A stretch of 6,812 nt of DNA from JBDTNL01 sp039933785 (GTDB taxonomy: Bacteria > Acidobacteriota > Thermoanaerobaculia > Multivoradales > JAGPDF01), in the NCBI GenBank assembly GCA_039933785.1, contig JBDTNL010000122.1, positions 1-6,812 on the forward strand, read 5' to 3'. How positions within the stretch are numbered: position 1 is the first letter of the stretch; every line of letters begins with the position of its first letter. Position numbers and translations under genes: made by a program. Below the pieces are notes generated by a model. The model worked only from the letters and a program-made list of their open reading frames with translations. It searched no databases and was not told the DNA's origin. Below are positions 1-5,940 of the stretch, in pieces.

Positions 1-1332
1 CTAAGCAAGCGGCTCGTCGCGGAGCACGAGCGTTTCGTGCACGAGCATCCGCGCTCGCGCGGGCTTGCCGAGCGTGCCCGTGGTGCGTGGCTCCAGGGCG
101 TGCCGATGCATTGGATGGTGCGCTGGGCGGGCGCGTTTCCGATCTTTGTGCGCCAGGCCTCCGGAGCGCACTTCACCGATGTCGACGGCCTGACGTATCT
201 CGATCTCTGTCTTGGCGATACCGGCGCCATGGCGGGGCACTCGCATCCCGCGGTTACGGAGGCCGTGGCGGAGCGCCTGCGCAGCGGCGTGACCTTCATG
301 CTTCCCACGGAAGACGCGCTCTGGGTAGGCGAAGAGCTGCAGCGGCGCTTTGGCCTGCCCTATTGGCAGATGGCCACCACCGCGACCGATGCGAACCGAT
401 TCGTCCTGCGCCTCGCGCGGCGCATCAGCGGCCGGCCGAAAGTCTTGGTCTTCAACGGGTGTTACCACGGCACGGTGGACGAAACCTTCGCGACGCTGGC
501 CGTGGACGGCGCGGTCGTGCCGCGGGCGGGCAACCTCGGCCCGCCGGTGCCGCTCAGCGAGACCACCAAGGTCGTGGAGTGGAACGACGTCGCAGCACTC
601 GAACGGGCGCTCGCCCCGGGTGACGTGGCGTGCGTGTTGGCCGAGCCGGCGCTCACCAACATCGGCATCGTGCATCCGGCCCCGGGATTTCACGCCGCCC
701 TGCGGGAGATCACGCGCCGCGCGGGGACGCTGCTGGTGCTCGACGAGACCCACACGATTTCGGCCGGCGCCGGTGGCTGCACGCGGGCCTGGGGGCTGGA
801 GCCTGACTTCTTCACCCTCGGCAAGCCGATCGGTGGCGGCGTGCCGACGGCGGTATACGGCTGCACGCACGTTGTCGGCGAGCGCATCGCCGCGTCGATC
901 GCGCGCGACGAATCCGACACCGGCGGCATTGGAGGCACCTTGGCCGGCAACGCCCTCAGCATGGCGGCCATGCGGGCGACGCTCGGCAGCGTGTTGACAG
1001 AAGCGGCGTACGAACACACCGTCGCTCTCGGCGAACGCTTCGCCGCCGGAGTGCGCGGTGTGATCGACGAGTTGGATCTCCCCTGGAACGTGACTCAGCT
1101 CGGCTGCCGGGTGGAGTACGCATTCCGCTCAGACGCGGCGCACAATGGCGGTGAAGCTGCCGCAGCGTTGGACCCGGAGCTCGATCGCTATCTCCACCTG
1201 GCGATGCTCAATCGCGGCATCCTGATGACGCCCTTCCACAACATGGCGCTGATCGCGCCCTCGGCCACCGCGGCCGATGTGGATCGGCATACCGCACTCT
1301 TCCGCGAGATCGTGCAGCCCTTGGTTTCCTAG
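1..1332 (+). CDS. Class III aminotransferase, glutamate-1-semialdehyde aminomutase-like, 5'-truncated by window
   Basis: PLP-dependent fold-type I aminotransferase of the class III group, closest in layout to glutamate-1-semialdehyde 2,1-aminomutase (HemL). The frame is open from base 1. A GTG at 37 could start a 431-residue protein, but the 12 codons before it continue the N-terminal helix (ERFVHEHPRS), so the real start probably lies upstream. Numbered from that GTG: cofactor-binding YHG at 143-145, DETH at 236-239 with Asp236 expected to hold the PLP pyridine nitrogen, LGKPIGGG with Schiff-base Lys263, and GGTLAGN at 299-305 as in HemL. The usual NSGTEA phosphate loop reads TTATDA (114-119), so this is a divergent subfamily and probably not a true HemL. 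The stop is TAG at 1330-1332. It precedes potA by 57 bases on the same strand, so an amine or amino-acid substrate is plausible. Family is secure; substrate is unknown. Confidence 0.9.
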   Translation, partial: LSKRLVAEHERFVHEHPRSRGLAERARGAWLQGVPMHWMVRWAGAFPIFVRQASGAHFTDVDGLTYLDLCLGDTGAMAGHSHPAVTEAVAERLRSGVTFMLPTEDALWVGEELQRRFGLPYWQMATTATDANRFVLRLARRISGRPKVLVFNGCYHGTVDETFATLAVDGAVVPRAGNLGPPVPLSETTKVVEWNDVAALERALAPGDVACVLAEPALTNIGIVHPAPGFHAALREITRRAGTLLVLDETHTISAGAGGCTRAWGLEPDFFTLGKPIGGGVPTAVYGCTHVVGERIAASIARDESDTGGIGGTLAGNALSMAAMRATLGSVLTEAAYEHTVALGERFAAGVRGVIDELDLPWNVTQLGCRVEYAFRSDAAHNGGEAAAALDPELDRYLHLAMLNRGILMTPFHNMALIAPSATAADVDRHTALFREIVQPLVS

Positions 1333-1347
1333 GCTTGTGGGCTACTT

Positions 1348-1356
1348 TGCTATCCT
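1348..1356 (+). promoter_or_regulatory. Possible extended -10 promoter element ahead of potA
   Basis: TGC followed by TATCCT fits an extended -10 element (TGn plus TAnnnT). It lies in the 57-base gap between the aminotransferase stop and the potA start, 33 bases before the potA ATG. No convincing -35 box sits 16-18 bases upstream. The pot genes could equally be read through from upstream. This is a weak call from pattern only. Confidence 0.25.
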
Positions 1357-1379
1357 CGCTCTCTCGCAAACCAAGAAGC

Positions 1380-1384
1380 GGAGG
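1380..1384 (+). promoter_or_regulatory. Ribosome binding site of potA
   Basis: GGAGG lies five bases before the ATG at 1390. It is a near-consensus Shine-Dalgarno sequence and fixes the potA start at that codon. Confidence 0.8.
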
Positions 1385-1389
1385 TCTGC

Positions 1390-2511
1390 ATGGCAGTCGC
1401 TGAGTCGAGCCGTCCGGTTCGTTCGGAACGCCCGGCGGTCGAAGTCGAGGGCTTGGTGCGCGAGTTCGGCACCTTCCGCGCCCTCGATGACGTCAGCCTG
1501 ACGATCCGCGAAGGAGAGTTCTTTTCTCTCCTGGGGCCCTCGGGCTGTGGCAAAACCACGTTGCTCCGCATTATCGCCGGGCTCGATCTCGCCGACGGCG
1601 GCGTGGTGCGCATCGGCGGCGTCGACGCCCTGTCGATCCCGGCGCATAAGCGGCCGGTGAATACCGTCTTCCAGTCCTACGCCTTGTTCCCACATCTCTC
1701 GGTGAGGGACAACGTCAGCTTCGGCCTACGGATGAAAAACGTACCGGCGGCCGAAGCCGGACCGCGCCTGCAGCGCGCGCTCGAAATGGTGCAGATCCAA
1801 CAATTCGCCGATCGCAAGCCGGCGCAGCTCTCGGGCGGGCAACGCCAACGCGTGGCGCTGGCGCGCGCCTTGGTCAACGAACCCAAGGTGTTGCTGCTCG
1901 ACGAGCCGTTGGGGGCGCTCGACCTCAAGCTGCGCAAGGAACTGCAAGTCGAGCTGCTGACGCTGCAGCGGCGCTTGGGCATCACCTTCATCTTCGTCAC
2001 CCACGACCAAGAAGAGGCGCTGGTCATGAGCGACCGCATTGCGCTCATGCGGGCCGGCAAGATCGAACAGCTCGGCGAGGCGGACATGATCTACGAGCGT
2101 CCGCGCACCCGGTTCGTCAGCCAGTTCCTGGGCTCGTGCAACCTCTTTGCCGGCAAGGCCGCGGGCCGGGACGGCGACGCGCTGGTGGTCGAGACCGCGC
2201 TCGGCAAGCTGCGCGCCGAGGGCTACGGCTGCTCAGCCGAGGCTCGCGTGGAGTTCACCCTTGCCATCCGCCCGGAGAAGCTCTACCTGACGGCACCCGA
2301 CAGCGAAAATGCCCAAGGCGAGAACCGCGTGCCGGTGGTGGTCAAGCAGCTGATCTATATCGGGTCCGAGACGCACTATCTGCTCGATGCCAACGGTCAC
2401 GAGCTGATCACGTACGCCATGAATGCGCGTGTCGGGTCGCAAGGATTCGACATCGGCCAGTCCGCCGTGGCCTATCTGCCGGCGGCGGCGCTGGTCGTGC
2501 TCGAGGACTGA
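1390..2511 (+). CDS. potA: Spermidine/putrescine ABC transporter ATP-binding protein PotA
   Basis: Cytoplasmic ATPase that drives the PotBC channel; the protein has 373 residues, the usual PotA length. The ABC domain (about 16-250) has every catalytic motif: Walker A GPSGCGKT at 49-56, Q-loop Gln95 (VFQSYALFPH), signature LSGGQ at 147-151, Walker B LLLDEP at 168-173 with Glu172 as general base, D-loop GALD at 175-178, and switch His205 (THDQEEA). A C-terminal TOBE-type regulatory domain follows (about 250-373, with the IRPE motif at 293-296), as in PotA and other CUT1/MOI-type ATPases. The ATG is preceded by GGAGG. The first 15 or so residues are a poorly conserved lead before the ABC fold. 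It is first in a tight potABCD set, ten bases ahead of potB. By itself the ATPase could serve other polyamine, iron or sulfate importers; the neighbouring PotB, PotC and PotD settle the assignment. Confidence 0.95.
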   Translation: MAVAESSRPVRSERPAVEVEGLVREFGTFRALDDVSLTIREGEFFSLLGPSGCGKTTLLRIIAGLDLADGGVVRIGGVDALSIPAHKRPVNTVFQSYALFPHLSVRDNVSFGLRMKNVPAAEAGPRLQRALEMVQIQQFADRKPAQLSGGQRQRVALARALVNEPKVLLLDEPLGALDLKLRKELQVELLTLQRRLGITFIFVTHDQEEALVMSDRIALMRAGKIEQLGEADMIYERPRTRFVSQFLGSCNLFAGKAAGRDGDALVVETALGKLRAEGYGCSAEARVEFTLAIRPEKLYLTAPDSENAQGENRVPVVVKQLIYIGSETHYLLDANGHELITYAMNARVGSQGFDIGQSAVAYLPAAALVVLED

Positions 2512-2521
2512 AACGCGGTCG

Positions 2522-3448
2522 ATGAAGAAAGCCCAGCCGACACGCGCCATTCGCTACGGCGAGCTGCTGACCCGCGGCGGCCAGCGCTTGCGTTCGGCCA
2601 TGACCAGCGGCTGGGGCATCGCCTGGGTGACGCTGTTCCTGCTTGTGCCCCTGCTCGGGATCGCGTGGATCAGCTTCATGACCCGCGGGACGTACGGCGA
2701 GATCCAGTGGCCGGCGACGTTCGCCAACTACCAGCGCCTGCTGGGCTTCGGAGTCCTGGGTTTCGACTCGCAGTATCCGACGATCATCCTGCGCAGCTTG
2801 GTGCTGGGCGGCGGTGCGACGCTGGTGTGCCTGATCGCGGCGCTGCCGCTTTCGTTCTTCATCGCCGGACAGCCCGAGGGCCGCAAGCAGATCGCGCTCA
2901 CCCTGGTGGTGATCCCGTTCTGGACCAATCTGCTCATCCGCACGTACGCCTGGCAGATCCTGCTCGGTCAAGACAGCGTCCTGGCGCGGCTCGCGGTGGG
3001 GCTCGGCCTGGCCGAGGTCGGTCGGCCGCTCTATCCGAGCGCTTTCGCGGTCTACATCGGCATGCTGTGCGCGTATCTCCCGTTCTTGGTGCTGCCGCTC
3101 TACACCGCGGTCGAGAAGCTCGACTGGTCGATCGCCGAGGCCGCGGCCGATCTCGGCGCCAACCGCGTGCAAGTGTTCCGCCACGCGATCTTGCCGCAGC
3201 TCCTGCCCGGCATGGTGGCCGGCATCCTGCTGGTCTTCATCCCGGCCATCGGGCAGTTCGTGATTCCCGATCTCCTCGGCGGCGCGAAGACCGTGATGCT
3301 CGGCAACGCCATTCAGCAACAATTCGGACCGAGCCGTGACTGGCCCTTCGGCTCGGCCATCGCCTTCGTGGGGATGGCCGTCGTCATGCTCGGACTGTGG
3401 ATCAACACCCGCGTCACCGCGGCCAAGGGTGAGGAAGGCATGCTGTGA
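2522..3448 (+). CDS. potB: Spermidine/putrescine ABC transporter permease PotB
   Basis: First membrane subunit of the importer, 308 residues. Hydrophobic spans at roughly 31-53, 90-115, 124-147, 173-196, 227-248 and 276-296 give six predicted transmembrane helices. The cytoplasmic EAA loop that docks on PotA is at 206-225 (EAAADLGANRVQVFRHAILP). Other PotB-type features are PFWTNLLIRTYAW at 132-144, just before the 'LLGQDSVL' segment, and IPDLLGGAKTVMLGN after helix 5. The frame is open further upstream, to an ATG at 2423 inside potA, but the extra 33 codons are Arg/Ser-rich and overlap the potA TOBE domain. The ATG at 2522, ten bases after the potA stop, gives a normal PotB N-terminus. No strong Shine-Dalgarno precedes it, so translation may depend on coupling to potA. 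Its stop overlaps the potC start by four bases. Confidence 0.94.
   Translation: MKKAQPTRAIRYGELLTRGGQRLRSAMTSGWGIAWVTLFLLVPLLGIAWISFMTRGTYGEIQWPATFANYQRLLGFGVLGFDSQYPTIILRSLVLGGGATLVCLIAALPLSFFIAGQPEGRKQIALTLVVIPFWTNLLIRTYAWQILLGQDSVLARLAVGLGLAEVGRPLYPSAFAVYIGMLCAYLPFLVLPLYTAVEKLDWSIAEAAADLGANRVQVFRHAILPQLLPGMVAGILLVFIPAIGQFVIPDLLGGAKTVMLGNAIQQQFGPSRDWPFGSAIAFVGMAVVMLGLWINTRVTAAKGEEGML
3431..3438 (+). promoter_or_regulatory. Ribosome binding site of potC, inside the end of potB
   Basis: GAGGAAGG lies within the last codons of potB, six bases before the GTG start of potC at 3445. It supports the GTG as the true start, and with the GTGA overlap it supports coupled translation. Confidence 0.75.
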
Positions 3449-4248
3449 AGCGCGTCGGCCTGCCGCTCTGGATCGTTTCGGCGTTGCTCTACGCCTTTCT
3501 CTACGCGCCGATCGTCGTGGTCATCGTGTTCTCGTTCAACGCGGCGCGTTACGGCGGCCCCTGGCAGGGCTTCACCACCAAGTGGTACGGCGTGTTGCTC
3601 GACAGCCCCGAGAAGCTGCTGGCGGCCAAGAACACCTTCATTCTCGCGTTCACCAGCACGATGATCGCCACGATCCTGGGCACTCTCCTCGGCTATGGCT
3701 TGTCGCGCTACGACTTCCCGGGCAAGAAGCTGTTCTCGTGGTTGATGTACATCCCGGTGGTGATTCCGGACATCGTGATGGCGGTCGCCATGTTGATGTT
3801 CTACGCCCTGGTGCGCGATTCGCTGGGACTGTTCCCACTCGGCATGATGACCATGGTGCTGTCGCACGTCACCTTCCAGATTCCATTCGTCGCCATCGTG
3901 GTGCGCTCGCGCATGGTGGGGATGGACCCGGCGATCGAAGAGGCGGCGCATGACCTCGGAGCGACGTCCCTGCAGACGTTCTGGTACGTGACCCTGCCGC
4001 TGCTCTTGCCTGCGGTGGTCGCCGGCGCCATGCTCGCTTTCACTCTGAGCCTCGACGACTTCGTGGTCAGCTTCTTCACCACCGGTCCCGGGGCGACCAC
4101 GCTGCCGATCCTCATCTATTCGTCGGTGAAGCGCGGCATCACGCCCGATATCAATGCCCTCTCGACTCTGATCGTGCTCGTGTCGGTCGTTGGAACCATC
4201 GTGGCGACGCTCTTGCAGCGCCCACGGAGAACTCAAGGAGAACGCTGA
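3445..4248 (+). CDS. potC: Spermidine/putrescine ABC transporter permease PotC
   Basis: Second membrane subunit of the polyamine importer, 267 residues, a normal PotC length. Hydrophobic spans near 8-31, 64-86, 97-121, 132-154, 187-205 and 235-257 fit six helices. The EAA loop for PotA docking is at 166-185 (EAAHDLGATSLQTFWYVTLP). The segment SLDDFVVSFFTTGPGATTLP (202-221) is the characteristic PotC/PotI stretch after helix 5, and INALST at 236-241 is also typical. The start is GTG, chosen because GAGGAAGG lies six bases upstream and because it overlaps the potB stop as GTGA. Its own TGA shares one base with the potD ATG. PotB and PotC pair as a heterodimer in this family. PotI of the putrescine system is the closest alternative name, but the gene order matches potABCD. 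Confidence 0.95.
   Translation: MKRVGLPLWIVSALLYAFLYAPIVVVIVFSFNAARYGGPWQGFTTKWYGVLLDSPEKLLAAKNTFILAFTSTMIATILGTLLGYGLSRYDFPGKKLFSWLMYIPVVIPDIVMAVAMLMFYALVRDSLGLFPLGMMTMVLSHVTFQIPFVAIVVRSRMVGMDPAIEEAAHDLGATSLQTFWYVTLPLLLPAVVAGAMLAFTLSLDDFVVSFFTTGPGATTLPILIYSSVKRGITPDINALSTLIVLVSVVGTIVATLLQRPRRTQGER
4235..4240 (+). promoter_or_regulatory. Ribosome binding site of potD, inside the end of potC
   Basis: AAGGAG is seven bases before the ATG at 4248, within the final codons of potC. It is close to consensus and suits the high expression expected of a substrate-binding protein. Confidence 0.8.
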
Positions 4249-5390
4249 TGAAGAAGAGTCTGCTGACAGCCCGCACCCTGGTCGCGGCGCTGGCCATGTT
4301 CACACTGGTCGCGGCTTGCGCCCAGAAGCCCGCCGCACCCGAAGCCGCGGCCACGCCGGCGGCTCCGGTCACCGCCGCCGCGACGCCGGCCTCGACCGCC
4401 CCGACGGGGACAACCGGCCCCTGCGAGCTCAACGTCTTCATCTGGAGCGAGTACATCGATCCCGAGATCGTGAAGGCCTTCGAGCAGCAGAACAATTGCA
4501 AGGTCACGCTCGACCTCTACGAGGACAACGAGAGCATGATGGCCAAGCTCCAGGCCGGCGGCACCTCGCAGTACGACATCGTGGTGCCGGGCAACTACAT
4601 GGTGCCGGTGATGGTCAAGCTCGGCCTGCTCGCCGAGCTTCGCCACGAGAACATCCCGAACCTGGCCAATCTCGACGACAAGTTCGTGAACCCGTCCTAC
4701 GATCCGGCCAACAAGTACTCGGCCGCCTACCAGTGGGGCACGGTCGGCATCTACCTGCGCAAGAAGGGCAACAAGCCGATCGACGAAAGCTGGAGCATCC
4801 TGTTCGACAAGTCGAAGCAGTACGGCTCCTTCCTGATGATGGATTCGATCCGCGAAATGATGGGCTCGGCGCTGCGCTACCAGGGCAAGGCGGTGAACTC
4901 GGTCGACCCCGCCGATCTCAAGGCTGCGGCCGCCATTTTGCTCGACGCCAAAAAGCGCTCGCAGGGCTTCGAGGGCGGTGTCGGCGGTAAGAACAAGGTG
5001 CTCGGCAAGGCGGTCGACGCCGCGGTGGTCTACAACGGCGACGCCGTGCGCGGCATGGCGGACGACAAGGACACCTACTTCTTCGTGCCCAAGGAGGGCG
5101 GCGTGCTGTGGGTGGACAACCTGGCGATTCCGGCCAAGGCACCGCATCGTGACGTGGCGGAGAAATTCATCAATTTCATCCTCGACGCCAAGATCGGCGC
5201 GCAGCTGTCGAATTTCAACCAGTACTCGACGCCCAACAAGGCCGCGAAGGCGATGATCAAGCCGGAGGATCTGGCGAATCCGGCGATCTATCCCCCCGCC
5301 GACCTGATTGCCAAGATGGAATTCGTCGCCGACGTGGGCGATGCCAATAAGCTCTACGACGAGGCCTGGACACAGGTGAAATCCAAGTAG
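4248..5390 (+). CDS. potD: Polyamine substrate-binding lipoprotein PotD
   Basis: Extracytoplasmic receptor of the importer, 380 residues. The N-terminus is a lipoprotein signal: charged MKKSLLTAR, a hydrophobic core at about 10-21, and lipobox VAAC with Cys24 as the expected lipidated residue. An Ala/Pro/Thr-rich linker at 25-57 tethers the binding domain. The rest is a PotD/PotF fold: FIWSEYIDPE (64-73), YEDNESMMAKL (91-101), YDIVVPGNY (109-117), GGVLWVDNLAIPA (284-296), and a C-terminus with IYPPADLIAK and AWTQVKSK that looks more like E. coli PotF. From my memory of the E. coli PotD spermidine site, Trp66, Tyr69, Tyr117, Glu203, Trp288, Asp290 and Tyr326 are kept. Ser83, Asp168, Trp229 and Gln327 appear as Gly115, Ser200, Tyr262 and Val360. 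A polyamine ligand is likely, but which one is open. The ATG overlaps the potC stop by one base. Confidence 0.93.
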   Translation: MKKSLLTARTLVAALAMFTLVAACAQKPAAPEAAATPAAPVTAAATPASTAPTGTTGPCELNVFIWSEYIDPEIVKAFEQQNNCKVTLDLYEDNESMMAKLQAGGTSQYDIVVPGNYMVPVMVKLGLLAELRHENIPNLANLDDKFVNPSYDPANKYSAAYQWGTVGIYLRKKGNKPIDESWSILFDKSKQYGSFLMMDSIREMMGSALRYQGKAVNSVDPADLKAAAAILLDAKKRSQGFEGGVGGKNKVLGKAVDAAVVYNGDAVRGMADDKDTYFFVPKEGGVLWVDNLAIPAKAPHRDVAEKFINFILDAKIGAQLSNFNQYSTPNKAAKAMIKPEDLANPAIYPPADLIAKMEFVADVGDANKLYDEAWTQVKSK

Positions 5391-5398
5391 CCGTCTAT

Positions 5399-5431
5399 CC
5401 CTGGCGCCGGGCGGACCGCCTGGCGCCGGGG
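5399..5431 (+). terminator. Strong GC-rich hairpin after potD, possible terminator or mRNA stabiliser
   Basis: Bases 5399-5413 pair with 5417-5431 around the three-base loop GAC. The 15-bp stem has 13 Watson-Crick pairs and two G-T wobbles. It begins eight bases after the potD stop. No run of T follows (next bases TATCCTTGAT), so it is not a textbook intrinsic terminator. It may be a U-less terminator, a Rho-assisted stop, or a 3' stabilising structure for the pot mRNA. The arms also contain a direct repeat, TGGCGCCGGG, at 5402-5411 and 5421-5430. Confidence 0.6.
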
Positions 5432-5461
5432 TATCCTTGATCTGCCCGTGGACCGACTCGC

Positions 5462-5908
5462 ATGAGCGATCAAATTCTCGAAAAAGAGCTCAAACGGCTG
5501 CTCTCCGACGTCGATCTGGCGCGCGAGCAGGAGCAGCTCTCCAAGCGCCAGCGCTCGATCGCCGAGCGCACGCTCCTGGCGCGCTACGGCCAGCTGCTCG
5601 AGAAGCCGATTCTGCCGGCCATGCGCATGCTCATGTTCGAGCTCGAAAAGCGCGGGCACCTCGGCAAGTTGGAACGCAAGAACGACCGCAAGCTGCGGCT
5701 CGAGGTCCAGGTCGCGGGGAAGAAGGCCGTGCACGCGACCATCGAGGCGGAGCTGCTGCTGAGCGGAGAGCCTCGGCTGCGGCTCTCCGTGCACCATGAG
5801 TTTCGCGTTCTCCATTCTGTCGAGGCGCCGCTCGAGGGGCTCGACGATGCCGTGCTTGCACCGCTACTGATCGGCAGTCTCGAACGAGTCACCAAGCTCA
5901 TCACCTGA
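5462..5908 (+). CDS. Hypothetical protein, 148 residues, helical N-terminus and beta-rich C-terminal half
   Basis: I do not recognise this protein. Residues 1-47 are strongly charged and look helical, possibly a short coiled coil (ELKRLLSDVDLAREQEQLSK). A second helix-like stretch, rich in Met and Leu, covers 50-66 (ILPAMRMLMFELEKRGH). From about 77 to 121 the pattern alternates like beta strands (KLRLEVQVAG, ATIEAELLLSG, RLRLSVHHEF), and a final helix ends in LERVTKLIT. There is no signal peptide, membrane segment, zinc-binding cysteine cluster or catalytic motif that I can see, so it is probably cytoplasmic. The ATG has no good Shine-Dalgarno. It has coding-like base composition, is free of overlap with neighbours, and sits on the same strand between potD (71-base gap) and the putrescine aminotransferase (32-base gap). 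A link to polyamine metabolism is suggested by position only. Confidence 0.75.
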   Translation: MSDQILEKELKRLLSDVDLAREQEQLSKRQRSIAERTLLARYGQLLEKPILPAMRMLMFELEKRGHLGKLERKNDRKLRLEVQVAGKKAVHATIEAELLLSGEPRLRLSVHHEFRVLHSVEAPLEGLDDAVLAPLLIGSLERVTKLIT

Positions 5909-5928
5909 GCCAGTCGCAATCCGCGTTG

Positions 5929-5934
5929 TAAGCT
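5929..5934 (+). promoter_or_regulatory. Possible -10 element just before the putrescine aminotransferase
   Basis: TAAGCT (TAnnnT form) ends six bases before the ATG at 5941, the spacing expected for a leaderless transcript. No clear Shine-Dalgarno (only GGCGG abutting the ATG) and no clear -35 box are present. This is a weak, pattern-only call. Confidence 0.2.
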
Positions 5935-5940
5935 CGGCGG

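Noticed and set aside
37..39. GTG as true start of the first aminotransferase
   Set aside because: The frame is open to base 1, the preceding codons look like part of the same N-terminal helix, and no well-spaced ribosome binding site is present. The gene is better treated as cut by the window.
1..1017. Long antisense open frame (338 codons) opposite the first aminotransferase
   Set aside because: It is a shadow of the high G+C content. The product is rich in Arg, His, Ala and Gly with no recognisable domain, while the + strand encodes a complete enzyme family.
1321..1348. TTGGTT and TACTTT as a -35/-10 pair before potA
   Set aside because: The spacing is 16 bases but both hexamers match consensus poorly, and the first lies inside the end of the upstream gene. 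The extended -10 at 1348-1356 is slightly better and is itself only weakly supported.
2423..2521. N-terminal extension of potB to the ATG at 2423
   Set aside because: The added residues are Arg/Ser-rich and overlap the conserved TOBE-domain coding end of potA. The ATG at 2522 gives a normal PotB N-terminus.
2408..5147. Successive antisense frames of about 300 codons opposite potB, potC and potD (2408-3322, 3313-4236, 4233-5147)
   Set aside because: All lie wholly opposite clearly recognisable transporter genes, have low-complexity Arg/His/Asp/Gln-rich translations and no conserved motifs. They are compositional artefacts.
5402..5430. Two TGGCGCCGGG copies as a CRISPR or tandem repeat
   Set aside because: There are only two 10-base copies, 19 bases apart, and both are accounted for by the hairpin arms. 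There is no spacer array.
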